Positions 7,890 through 16,250 of a stretch of 64,000 nt of DNA are shown piece by piece. Position numbers and translations under genes: made by a program. The stretch covers positions 1-64,000 of the forward strand of contig CAVXDE010000031.1 of the NCBI GenBank assembly GCA_963760435.1, written 5' to 3'. Numbering within the stretch: position 1 is the stretch's first letter; each line of letters starts with the position of its first letter. The notes below the pieces were generated by a model that did no database searches, had not been told where the DNA came from, and saw only the letters and a list, made by a program, of their open reading frames with translations. The DNA is from JAFAXD01 sp963760435 (lineage in GTDB: Bacteria > Pseudomonadota > Alphaproteobacteria > Rhizobiales > Xanthobacteraceae).

Positions 7890-8864
7890 TTAGGGCCGCA
7901 GGATCACCTTGCCCATCACCGAGCGGTTGGCGATGGCCTTCAGCGCATCCGCCGTCTTGGCGAGCGGATAGACCGCGTGGATGTGCACGGCGAGCTTGCC
8001 CTGCGCACACCATTGCATGAGCTGGGCGATGTTGGCGTTGTGCGCCGCGCGCTCACGCTCGGCCCACGCACCCCAGAATACGCCGCGCACATCGCAATTC
8101 TTCAGGAGGACCAGATTGAGCGGCAGCTTCGGAATATCGCCCGCCGCAAAGCCGACCACCAGGAAGCGTCCCTCCCAGCCGATCGCGCGCAGCGCCTGCT
8201 CGCTGTAGGGGCCGCCGACCGGATCGTAGATGACATCCGGTCCTTTTCCGTCGGTGGCCTGGCGCAGCGCGTCGCGCAGGTCCTCAGACGCATAGTTGAT
8301 GGTCGCATCGGCGCCGTGCTGCGTCGCCAGCGCCAGCTTGTCGACGGATGATGCGCAGGCGATCACCCGGGCGCCCATCAGCTTGCCCAGCTCGACGGCG
8401 GCGAGGCCGACGCCGCCCGATGCGCCGAGCACCGCGAGGGTCTCACCCGCCTTGAGCCGGGCTCGGTCCTTGAGGGCGTGCAGGGTCGTGCCGTAGGTGA
8501 TGATCAGCCCGGCGGCGCGGTCGAAATCGACATTGCCCGGGACGGCGACCAGGCGGTCGGCGGCGATGACGACCCGGTCGCGCGCCGCACCGAAACCCAT
8601 GGACGCAGCGACCCGGTCGCCTGGTTTGAACGCCGTGACGCCGGACCCGACCGCTTCCACGACGCCGGCAAACTCAGCTGCCGGCGAGAACGGGAACGGC
8701 GGCTTCAATTGATATTTGCCTGCAATAATGAGGGTATCGAAGAAATTCAGCGACGCCGCTTTCACGGCGACGAGGACTTCGCCCGCGCCCGGCTGCGGAT
8801 CGGGGAGTTGCGCGAGCTCGAGTTCGTCCGGGCCGCCAAAATGGGTGCAGAGAACTGCTTGCAT
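7890..8864 (-). CDS. NADPH:quinone oxidoreductase family protein (zinc-free MDR)
   Basis: The 324-residue medium-chain dehydrogenase/reductase starts MQAVLCTHFGGPDELEL and has the nucleotide-binding motif VLGASGGVGLAAVELGK. The quinone-reductase segment GADATINYASEDLRDAL and DVIYDPVGGPYSEQALR follow. No structural zinc cysteine cluster is seen, which places it with the QOR group. It likely reduces quinones or related enones with NADPH in the cytoplasm. It is divergent from the ialB-like gene 80 bases away. Confidence 0.9.
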   Translation of the reverse strand: MQAVLCTHFGGPDELELAQLPDPQPGAGEVLVAVKAASLNFFDTLIIAGKYQLKPPFPFSPAAEFAGVVEAVGSGVTAFKPGDRVAASMGFGAARDRVVIAADRLVAVPGNVDFDRAAGLIITYGTTLHALKDRARLKAGETLAVLGASGGVGLAAVELGKLMGARVIACASSVDKLALATQHGADATINYASEDLRDALRQATDGKGPDVIYDPVGGPYSEQALRAIGWEGRFLVVGFAAGDIPKLPLNLVLLKNCDVRGVFWGAWAERERAAHNANIAQLMQWCAQGKLAVHIHAVYPLAKTADALKAIANRSVMGKVILRP

Positions 8865-8944
8865 GGACTGCCTTTAGTTTGCCGATTTTCCCGTTATTCG
8901 ATTACGATCATTGGGGTTTAACAAATTCAGCAACGAGCGAGGCA

Positions 8945-9580
8945 ATGACGCGCCGTATCCTTGTACTTTGCGCGCTGGTCGCCACGCTTGCTTGTGCACC
9001 GCCGGTGCACGCGCAGCAACAGTCGCAGGCACAGAAACCCTCGACCGCCAAACCGGCGGCGAAAGCGACTAAGCCCAAGCCCAAATCGGAGAGCGCGAAA
9101 CCGGCGGCAAAGTCCGAGACCCCGGCGGCCGGCAGCGCGCCCAACCTCCTGGCCCAGTTCGGCGAATGGGGAGCTTATACGGCCACGGCCGGCGGCAAGA
9201 AGGTCTGCTTCGCCCTGGCCAAGCCCAGCAAGGCGGCCACGACGCCGCCGAATCGGCCACGCGATCCGCCCTACATGTTCATCTCCTCGCGGCCGGCGGA
9301 GAAAGTGAAAGACGAGGTGTCGGTCATCATCGGCTACGGGTTGAAGCCCAACGCCGATGCGTCGATCGACGTCGGCGGCTCGAGCTACCCGATGTTCACC
9401 CAGAATGACGGCGCCTGGATCAAGAACCCGGCCGACGAGGCGCGGCTGGTCGATGCGCTGCGCAAAGGCTCCGACGCCGTGGTGAAGGGCACATCCTCGC
9501 GCGGGACCTCTTCGACCGATACCTATCCGCTGCGCGGGCTGGCGCAGGCCTTGGATCGGGTCGGGCAGGAGTGCCAATAG
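8945..9580 (+). CDS. Invasion-associated locus B (IalB) family secreted protein
   Basis: The protein starts MTRRILVLCALVATLACAPP and has a signal peptide ending at VHAQ. A low-complexity Lys/Ala/Pro linker follows (about 25-70), then the IalB domain (FGEWGAYTATAGGKKVCFA, PYMFISSRPAEKVKDEVS, GSDAVVKGTSSRGT). IalB proteins are periplasmic or envelope-exposed in alphaproteobacteria, and their exact biochemical role is unclear. ATG 8945 is chosen for the purine-rich GAGCGAGG just upstream. Length is 211 residues. Confidence 0.87.
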   Translation: MTRRILVLCALVATLACAPPVHAQQQSQAQKPSTAKPAAKATKPKPKSESAKPAAKSETPAAGSAPNLLAQFGEWGAYTATAGGKKVCFALAKPSKAATTPPNRPRDPPYMFISSRPAEKVKDEVSVIIGYGLKPNADASIDVGGSSYPMFTQNDGAWIKNPADEARLVDALRKGSDAVVKGTSSRGTSSTDTYPLRGLAQALDRVGQECQ

Positions 9581-9632
9581 AGGCGCTGCCATCTAGTTTG
9601 TGCACACGCCTCGGTCGGCCTATCTATGCGGC

Positions 9633-10859
9633 ATGACCGCATTACCCCTGACTGCTGACCCGATTTCCGGCATCGAAAAGCTGCCGCTCGAGCGCTATGT
9701 GGCGCCCGAAAAGCCGTCGCTGGTCGGGATGAGCCGTGCGCTGCTTGCGCAATCCCTGGCCGACATCGGCGTGCCTCCGGCCCAGCACAAGATGCGGGTG
9801 CAGCAGCTGTGGCACTGGATCTATGTGCGCGGTGCGCAGGCTTTCGACGAGATGACCAATGTCTCGAAGGAGCTGCGCGCACGGCTCGAGGCGCACTACA
9901 CATTGGCGCGGCCCGAGGTTGCGGCCGAGCAGATATCGGTCGATGGCACGCGCAAGTGGTTGTTGCGGCTGCCGGGCGAACAGGCGACCGGGCGCCCGCA
10001 TGAAGTCGAGTGTGTCTACATTCCGGACGATGGCCGCGGCACGCTCTGCGTCTCGAGCCAGGTCGGCTGCACGCTCAATTGCTCGTTCTGTCACACCGGT
10101 ACGCAGCGGTTGGTGCGCAATCTGACGGCTGGAGAAATCGTCGGCCAGATTCTGGTCGCGCGCGATCGCCTCAACGACTGGGCGGATCGATCAGCAAATA
10201 GCGAAGGATCTACACCGAGCAATCGCCAGATCACTAACATCGTGATGATGGGGATGGGTGAACCGCTCTACAATTTCGATGCGGTCCGCGATGCGCTGCT
10301 CGTGGTGGCCGATGGCGACGGCATTGGCATCTCCAAGCGCAAGATTACTCTGTCAACATCAGGCGTGGTTCCCAATATTGTGCGCGCCGGCGCCGAGATT
10401 GGGGTGATGTTGGCGGTGTCACTGCATGCTGTGCGTGACGACCTACGCAACCAACTTGTGCCGCTCAATCGCAAATACCCGATTGCCGAGTTGTTGGCGG
10501 CGTGTCGCGATTATCCGGGACTGAGCAATGCGCGGCGCATCACCTTTGAATATGTGATGCTCAAGGGCGTGAACGACAGTCTTGCAGAGGCCAAGGCGTT
10601 GGTGAAGTTGCTCAAGGGCATCCCCGCCAAGATCAATCTCATTCCGTTCAATCCGTGGCCAGGCTCCGCCTACGAGTGTTCCGACTGGGAGCAGATCGAA
10701 AAGTTTTCCGAGATCATCTTCAATGCCGGTTACGCGTCGCCGGTGCGGACGCCGCGCGGGCGCGACATTCTTGCGGCATGCGGCCAGCTCAAGAGCGCGA
10801 GTGAGAAGCTGACGGCGCGCGAGCGCATGGCCTTGCGCGCGATGGCGATGACGGAGTGA
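9633..10859 (+). CDS. rlmN: Dual-specificity 23S rRNA/tRNA A2503/A37 C2-methyltransferase RlmN
   Basis: This radical SAM enzyme methylates C2 of A2503 in 23S rRNA and A37 of some tRNAs. The CxxxCxxC iron-sulfur motif is in GCTLNCSFCHTG, followed by NIVMMGMGEPLYNFDAV and a C-terminal region with the conserved Cys in ARRITFEYVMLKGVND to RGRDILAACGQL. ATG 9633 gives about 408 residues; a GTG at 9600 would add 11. The stop overlaps the start of the next small gene (GTGA). Confidence 0.95.
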   Translation: MTALPLTADPISGIEKLPLERYVAPEKPSLVGMSRALLAQSLADIGVPPAQHKMRVQQLWHWIYVRGAQAFDEMTNVSKELRARLEAHYTLARPEVAAEQISVDGTRKWLLRLPGEQATGRPHEVECVYIPDDGRGTLCVSSQVGCTLNCSFCHTGTQRLVRNLTAGEIVGQILVARDRLNDWADRSANSEGSTPSNRQITNIVMMGMGEPLYNFDAVRDALLVVADGDGIGISKRKITLSTSGVVPNIVRAGAEIGVMLAVSLHAVRDDLRNQLVPLNRKYPIAELLAACRDYPGLSNARRITFEYVMLKGVNDSLAEAKALVKLLKGIPAKINLIPFNPWPGSAYECSDWEQIEKFSEIIFNAGYASPVRTPRGRDILAACGQLKSASEKLTARERMALRAMAMTE

Positions 10860-11065
10860 GCGTGGAGACTATCGGTGCAAACGCCCGCTGCAGCCGCTGC
10901 GGCGCGCCGATGGTCTGCAATCCTGGCAATTGCTGGTGCGACGCGCAGCCTTTGCTCGCGAGCCCCGATCCGGCTCTTGCCTGTTACTGTCCGAGCTGTT
11001 TGAAGTCCGCCACCGAGGTGAGCGGACGGCTCCAGAGCACGGCGTCCAAACGCAGCTCGCCGTAG
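10856..11065 (+). CDS. Cysteine-rich CWC family small protein
   Basis: This 69-residue frame starts at GTG 10856, overlapping the rlmN stop. It encodes CSRCGAPMVCNPGNCWCD and later CYCPSCL, the CxxC...C...CWC...CxCxxC pattern of the cysteine-rich CWC domain. It is probably metal-binding; the function is unknown. The last 27 codons overlap the 3' end of the convergent DUF952 gene. The tail after CL (about 20 residues) lacks family character. Confidence 0.75.
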   Translation: MSVETIGANARCSRCGAPMVCNPGNCWCDAQPLLASPDPALACYCPSCLKSATEVSGRLQSTASKRSSP

Positions 11066-11370
11066 AGATGCGGGAACAGCGCGCCGCCGCGCGAGGGCTC
11101 CCATTTCAGGGCCGAGCCGAGCGGCTGCGTATTGACGGCAACGAGAACGAGACCGGTCTCGCCAGCGAAATATTTTTCGAACGTGCCGGGCGTCTGCTCG
11201 GCCGTCGAGAAATGGATGAATCCATCGCGCAGGTCGTCGGGCGAGCCGCGAAACACGCGCTCGCGCTCAGCCGCGGCCCACTCGTCGCGCCGACAGATCT
11301 TGTAAATGACTTGAGGGGTATCGTCGACCAATCTCACCTCGCTGGGAACGGCGAATCGGGATCGCGTCAA
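10984..11370 (-). CDS. DUF952 family protein
   Basis: The 128-residue protein has the DUF952 landmarks VIYKICRRDEWAAAE, DGFIHFSTAEQ, LVLVAVNTQPLGSALKWEPS and LFPHLYGELRLDAV. The family is small, cytosolic and of unknown function. Many homologues begin near the VIYKI segment, so the N-terminal 20 residues may be over-called. Its 3' end overlaps the CWC gene on the other strand by about 80 bases. Confidence 0.88.
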   Translation of the reverse strand: MTRSRFAVPSEVRLVDDTPQVIYKICRRDEWAAAERERVFRGSPDDLRDGFIHFSTAEQTPGTFEKYFAGETGLVLVAVNTQPLGSALKWEPSRGGALFPHLYGELRLDAVLWSRPLTSVADFKQLGQ

Positions 11371-11399
11371 CCCAGCAAAGCGGAGCTCTCAGATCAAGC

Positions 11400-11636
11400 T
11401 CAACGTTCGGTCTTGATCGGACGCTGGCGCGGCCAGTGCTCCTTGACCCGCGACGAACGCGGACGGGCAAAGCTGACCTTGCCGATCTTGACGCCGTCCT
11501 TGAGGTCGAAGGATTTGCCGTTCGGCATAATGATCTTGCGCGAGACCACGCAAAGCTCACCCTCTTCGCCGCGATGGCCTTCGATCACATAGCGGGTGCC
11601 GACGGGAAATCGGCTCGGGAGTTGGCGTCCAGCCAT
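11400..11636 (-). CDS. Conserved hypothetical protein (78 aa)
   Basis: This small basic protein begins MAGRQLPSRFPVGTRYVIEG and contains SRKIIMPNGKSFDL. It resembles short uncharacterised Hyphomicrobiales proteins I recall with the PSRFPVGTRYVIEG motif, but I know no function. It lies just upstream of, and co-oriented with, the DUF952 gene (29-base gap), so the two may be one transcript. Confidence 0.65.
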   Translation of the reverse strand: MAGRQLPSRFPVGTRYVIEGHRGEEGELCVVSRKIIMPNGKSFDLKDGVKIGKVSFARPRSSRVKEHWPRQRPIKTER

Positions 11637-11833
11637 GGGTTACTCTCCTGCAGGGTACGGACGGACAATGGACAACCTCGTCCTGGGGGCGCCCGTTGCC
11701 TCCGTATTCAAAGAATTGCGGGGATAACGACCTGTCTATTCCGGGACCACAGATCATCCGGCGACGTCCACGCGACCTCGCAGGCTGCCATAAAAAATGC
11801 TAGGAAACGCGTGTGACATATGGATGTCAGATT

Positions 11834-13126
11834 GTGACCACACCGCTGAAAACAGTTGATAATAGCGGGGATATCGCCAGTTTGATGGGCGATATCGGCC
11901 GTCGCGCCAAGGCGGCCGCGCAAACCATTGCGATTGCGTCCGCTGATCAGAAGAATACCGCGCTGGCTGCCATGGCGGCTGCGCTTCGCAATGCCGTCCC
12001 CGATATTCTGGCTGCCAACAGCGAGGACTTGGCGGACGCGCGCAGCAGCGGGGCCACGCCGGCCTTTGTTGACCGGCTGCAGCTGGATCGCCGTCGCGTG
12101 GAGGCGATGGCCGATGGGGTTGAGGTCGTGCGCGCATTGGCGGATCCGGTTGGCACTGTGATCGACAGCTGGACGCGTCCGAACGGCATGCGCATCGAGC
12201 GCGTACGTGTGCCGCTGGGTGTGATCGGTGTCATCTATGAGAGCCGTCCGAACGTCACCGCCGATGCCGGTGCACTGGCGCTAAAGGCCGGCAATGCGGT
12301 GATCCTGCGCGGCGGTTCGGAGAGTTTCCGCTCCTCGCGCGCCATCCATCGGGCGATGATCGCGGGGCTTGCCGAGGCGGGCTTGCCGGAAGATGCAATC
12401 AGCCTCGTGCCGACGCGCGACCGCGCTGCCGTTGGCGAGATGTTGCGCGGGCTGGGCGGCACGCTCGACGTCCTGGTTCCCCGGGGCGGCAAAGGGCTGG
12501 TCGCACGCGTGCAGGCCGAGGCGCGTGTGCCCGTGTTCGCGCACCTCGACGGCAACTGTCATGTCTACGTCGACGGTGCCGCAAAGCTCGATATGGCGAA
12601 GACCATCGTGCTCAACGCCAAGATGCGTCGTACTGGAGTTTGCGGTGCGGCTGAGACATTGTTGGTCGATCGGGCTTGCGCCGGCACGCACTTGGCGCCG
12701 CTGATTGCGATGTTGCTCGATGCCGGATGCGAGGTCCGTGGCGACGCGGACACGCGCCGCGTGGACGCGCGGGTCAAGCTCGCCGTCGAGGCCGATTGGT
12801 CGACGGAATATCTCGACGCTATCATCGCGGCCAGAGTGGTGGACGGGGTTGAGGGCGCGATCGACCATATCGAGACGCACGGCTCGCATCACACCGATGC
12901 GATCATCACGGAAGATCAGGCGGCAGCCGACGCGTTCCTGTCTCGGGTCGATTCAGCGATCGTGCTGCATAACGCTTCAACGCAATTTGCTGATGGGGGG
13001 GAATTCGGATTCGGCGCCGAGATTGGCATTGCCACCGGCCGTCTGCACGCGCGCGGTCCGGTCGGCGTGGAGCAGCTGACGACGTTCAAATATCGCATCC
13101 ACGGTAGCGGGCAGATCAGACCGTGA
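11834..13126 (+). CDS. proA: Gamma-glutamyl phosphate reductase
   Basis: ProA reduces gamma-glutamyl phosphate to glutamate semialdehyde with NADPH in proline synthesis. The 430-residue aldehyde-dehydrogenase-fold protein has VPLGVIGVIYESRPNVT, the catalytic cysteine region MRRTGVCGAAETLLVD, and GSHHTDAIIT. It ends with the typical TTFKYRIHGSGQIRP. The GTG at 11834 is preferred; a GTG at 11813 would add seven residues. It overlaps nadD by 4 bases. In many relatives proB lies just upstream, but it is not here. Confidence 0.95.
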   Translation: MTTPLKTVDNSGDIASLMGDIGRRAKAAAQTIAIASADQKNTALAAMAAALRNAVPDILAANSEDLADARSSGATPAFVDRLQLDRRRVEAMADGVEVVRALADPVGTVIDSWTRPNGMRIERVRVPLGVIGVIYESRPNVTADAGALALKAGNAVILRGGSESFRSSRAIHRAMIAGLAEAGLPEDAISLVPTRDRAAVGEMLRGLGGTLDVLVPRGGKGLVARVQAEARVPVFAHLDGNCHVYVDGAAKLDMAKTIVLNAKMRRTGVCGAAETLLVDRACAGTHLAPLIAMLLDAGCEVRGDADTRRVDARVKLAVEADWSTEYLDAIIAARVVDGVEGAIDHIETHGSHHTDAIITEDQAAADAFLSRVDSAIVLHNASTQFADGGEFGFGAEIGIATGRLHARGPVGVEQLTTFKYRIHGSGQIRP

Positions 13127-13755
13127 CATGCGAAAAGTCCCGGGCGCCAAAGCGTAGCCGGGCCATTCTTCCACCCCACGCTCCGGGGCTGAAAATCGGG
13201 CTGTTCGGGGGGACGTTCGACCCTCCGCATCAGGCGCACTTGGCAGCCAGCCTGCTGGCGATGCGGCGCTTGGGCCTCGACCGGATCTGGTGGCTCGTGA
13301 CCCCGGGCAACCCACTCAAGGACACCCGGCACCTGGAATCGCTCGAGCGTCGCATGGCGGCGGTCCGCGAGCTCACGAACCACCCGCGCATCGACGTCAG
13401 CGGGCTCGAGGCCCACATCGGAACCCGCTACACGTACGATACGATCCGCTACATCCTGACGCGCTGCCCCGAGGTTCACTTCGTCTGGATCATGGGGGCG
13501 GACAACTTGCGCAGCTTTCACCGCTGGCAGAAATGGCAGGCGATCGCCAGCGCGGTTCCGATTGCGGTGGTCGATCGCCTGGGGCCGAGCCTCTATGCCT
13601 CGGCGAGTGTCGCCGGGCAGGCCCTCTTGAAAAGCCGGATTCCGGAGGAGGAGGCGCGCTCGCTCCCCTTTCGCCGGCCGCCCGCGTGGGTATTCCTGCA
13701 CGGCCTGAAATCGCCACTGTCATCGACCGCATTGCGGGCGCTGCGGGAGTCATGA
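13123..13755 (+). CDS. nadD: Nicotinate-nucleotide adenylyltransferase
   Basis: NadD joins nicotinate mononucleotide and ATP to form deamido-NAD. The nucleotidyltransferase motif IGLFGGTFDPPHQAHL and the C-terminal SPLSSTALRALR (ISSTxIR) are present. FVWIMGADNLRSFHRWQ is also diagnostic. It starts at GTG within the proA stop, indicating translational coupling. It is 210 residues, full length. Confidence 0.95.
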   Translation: MTCEKSRAPKRSRAILPPHAPGLKIGLFGGTFDPPHQAHLAASLLAMRRLGLDRIWWLVTPGNPLKDTRHLESLERRMAAVRELTNHPRIDVSGLEAHIGTRYTYDTIRYILTRCPEVHFVWIMGADNLRSFHRWQKWQAIASAVPIAVVDRLGPSLYASASVAGQALLKSRIPEEEARSLPFRRPPAWVFLHGLKSPLSSTALRALRES

Positions 13756-13837
13756 AACTGGCACAACCCGTGCTTATATTGGTGGTGCTGCCGCGTTGAT
13801 TCCATGAACCGGCAGCGCATACTGTGGTTATACGAAT

Positions 13838-13861
13838 CGGGCCTCGTGCCTGCGAGGCCCG
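13838..13861. terminator. Perfect 9-bp hairpin between nadD and rsfS
   Basis: CGGGCCTCG (13838-13846) pairs with CGAGGCCCG (13853-13861) across a 6-base loop. There is no U-tract; the rsfS ribosome binding site follows within 10 bases. It could be a weak terminator, a processing site or an mRNA stabiliser in the operon. Confidence 0.5.
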
Positions 13862-13889
13862 CAAGTGAAAGGAAGGGCCCCTGAACACA

Positions 13890-14297
13890 TTGTTTGTCCC
13901 GCGGGTTGCCGTCGCCAGCGCACCCGAACGTGTCTCGCAGCCAGGCTCCAGTATCCCTGCCGCTCAGGAGACACTGCAAATCGTCCTCGCTCAGCTCGAT
14001 GAAATGAAAGCCGAGGACATCGTCACCATCGACCTCCACGGTAAAACCAGCATTGGCGATTACATGGTCGTGTCCAGCGGCCGTTCGAATCGCCATGTCG
14101 CGTCCATCGCCGACCGTGTGATTGACGGTCTGGGCCGCGTCGGCATCAAAGCCCGCATCGAGGGTTTGCCGCACGCGGACTGGGTCTTGATCGATGCCGG
14201 TGATGTGATCGTGCATGTTTTCCGGCCGGAAGTCCGCGCCTTCTACAACTTGGAGAAGATGTGGGTGTCAGGCAGTAGTCAGCGGCGCGCCAGCTAG
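13890..14297 (+). CDS. rsfS: Ribosomal silencing factor RsfS
   Basis: RsfS binds uL14 and blocks subunit joining under starvation. The DUF143 core runs from LDEMKAEDIVTIDLHGKTSI through GRSNRHVASIADRVIDGL to DWVLIDAGDVIVHVFRP and FYNLEKMW. The start is non-canonical: GGAAGGG at 13871-13877 precedes CTG 13881 and TTG 13890 in the same frame, and no ATG occurs before the conserved domain. TTG 13890 is taken. It is commonly clustered with nadD and rlmH, as here. Confidence 0.9.
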   Translation: MFVPRVAVASAPERVSQPGSSIPAAQETLQIVLAQLDEMKAEDIVTIDLHGKTSIGDYMVVSSGRSNRHVASIADRVIDGLGRVGIKARIEGLPHADWVLIDAGDVIVHVFRPEVRAFYNLEKMWVSGSSQRRAS

Positions 14298-14346
14298 CTG
14301 TCCAACCGCGGACTGACCTCGATCTGCACCCCGCGAGGGCGGTTCC

Positions 14347-14829
14347 ATGCGGCTCACGATCGCGACGGTAGGCCGGCTGAAGGCCGGCCCTGAGCGGGAA
14401 CTTGCCGGGCGTTATCTTGAGCGCGCCAGCAAGCTCGGCCGCGGCATGGGGCTTCACCCGATCGAGGTCGTGGAGATTGACGAAAGTCGCGCGCGCCGGC
14501 CGGAGGAGCGGATCGCCCAGGAAGGTGCGGCGCTAACCGCAGTTATGAGCGGGGACTATGCGAGCGTGGCGCTCGATGTGGGTGGGCAAAGCCTGACCAG
14601 CGAAGAATTTGCGGCTCGGTTGGCGCGCTGGCGCGATGGGGGGCGCGGCGCGGTCTATTTCCTGATTGGCGGTGCCGACGGCCTGACTCGCAACCTGGTG
14701 CGCCCGCCGGCCCTGACCCTGGCATTCGGCAGCGCGACCTGGCCGCACCAATTCGTGCGGATCATGCTGCTGGAGCAGCTCTATCGGGCGGCCACGATCC
14801 TGGCCGGGCATCCGTACCATCGGGCCTGA
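14347..14829 (+). CDS. rlmH: 23S rRNA pseudouridine1915 N3-methyltransferase RlmH
   Basis: RlmH is a SPOUT methyltransferase acting on pseudouridine 1915 of 23S rRNA. The 160-residue protein has LTIATVGRLKAGPERELA, the SAM-binding trefoil segment FLIGGADGLTRNL and the C-terminal WPHQFVRIMLLEQLYRA with YHR at the end. It is full length and follows rsfS by 49 bases. Confidence 0.96.
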   Translation: MRLTIATVGRLKAGPERELAGRYLERASKLGRGMGLHPIEVVEIDESRARRPEERIAQEGAALTAVMSGDYASVALDVGGQSLTSEEFAARLARWRDGGRGAVYFLIGGADGLTRNLVRPPALTLAFGSATWPHQFVRIMLLEQLYRAATILAGHPYHRA

Positions 14830-14874
14830 GATCTTCGGACACGAGATCAAGCTGCCGCCTCAATATGGACGTAG

Positions 14875-16250
14875 ATGCGGGACAAGAAGGTCGACTTGGC
14901 ACGGCGCTTGCCACTGATGGAGGCGCGCCCGGCGCGCTTGAGCAACATTTTCCGCACTGTTTGCAGACTGGGTATGATCCTCGCGTTAGACCGCCCGCCC
15001 GGCCGAGCCGTCGTTGCGGCAGGCCTCCTCGCTTTCCAGGCGGGGCCTGTCGCTTTGGCGCAGACCGCAGCACCGGATCCCTTGAAACAACGCACTCAGG
15101 AACTGGAAGCGCTTCGTGACCAACAGAAGAAAGCCGCGGAAACTACCGAGCGCCTGCAGCGCGAGGTCGAGGCGATCGGCGAAGACCGGCGGAAACTGAG
15201 CGCATCGCTGATCGAAACCGCCGGGCGCGTTCGCATGGTCGAGGACCGCATCGCCGGGGGCGAAGCCCGGCTGCAACCCCTGGGCGACAAGGAGCGCGCG
15301 CTACGGGCATCGCTCGACAAGCGGCGCGCGTCAATCGCCGAGGTTTTGGCAGCCCTACAGCGCATGGGGCGCCGGCCGCCGCCAGCCATTGTGGTGCGCC
15401 CGGAGGATGCGCTCGAGGCGGTACGCAGCGCGATCCTGCTCGGCGCCGTTCTGCCCGACATGCGCAACGAGGCCGCGTCCATTGCCAATGATCTCTCCGA
15501 TCTGGTGCATCTACGGGCCGACATTACCGCCGAGCGCGACAAGCTGGCCGGCGATCTGGCGGCCCTGTCGCAGGAACGCTTGCGCATGGCCGCACTGATC
15601 GCCGAGCGCCAGAAGCGGCAAGCGGAGGTGGGAACGGCGCTCGATGCGGAGCGGCAGCGGGCAGGTCAACTCGGCCGCCAGATCGACAATCTCAAGGATT
15701 TGATCAACAAACTCGAGCAGGCACCGGAAGCGCGTCCGGCGCGGCCTGTCGCGCCGCCGTCGGATACTGGCGCAAATCCCGCAGGCCCAGCGGGCTTGGT
15801 CCGGCCATCGCGTTTGCCTCCGCGAAGGGGCTTTTGCCGTTGCCCGTCAATGGGGTGAGGATCAAAGGCTTCGGTGCGCCCGATGGCTTGGGCGGCACCG
15901 AGAAGGGGATTTCCATTGCGACCCGTCCGGGCGCGCAAGTCACGGCCCCCTGCGACGGTTGGGTTGTTTACGCGGCGCCGTATCGATCCTATGGACAACT
16001 TTTGATTTTGAATGCGGGCGGCGGCTATCATGTACTGGTGGCAGGCATGGACCGCATCTCGGTCGACGTGGGGCAGTTCGTGCTGACTGGCGAGCCGGTC
16101 GCCGTCATGGGAAACGGTGCTCCGACCGCGTCCGTGGCAGCGGTGGGCGCCGGACCGCCGGCGCTTTATGTGGAGTTTCGGAAAGACGGGGTCCCGATTG
16201 ATCCCACTCCTTGGTGGGCGAATAACGACAACGAGAAGGTTCGCGGATGA
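14875..16250 (+). pseudogene. Murein hydrolase activator EnvC-like M23 peptidase, frameshifted near 15800
   Basis: The first part (14875 to about 15800) has an N-terminal hydrophobic export segment and long coiled coils (EALRDQQKKAAETTERLQREVE, then LIAERQKRQAEV). The second part, in the next frame, holds the LytM/M23 domain: GLLPLPVNGVRIKGFG, GISIATRPGAQVTAPCDGWV, YGQLLILNAGGGYHVLVAGM. EnvC-type proteins activate amidases at the division site and usually have degenerate LytM sites. One base seems missing at about 15795-15805, just before AIAFASAKG; the uncorrected frame stops at 15858. The stop at 16250 overlaps the ctpA ATG. It is probably an assembly indel. Confidence 0.88.
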
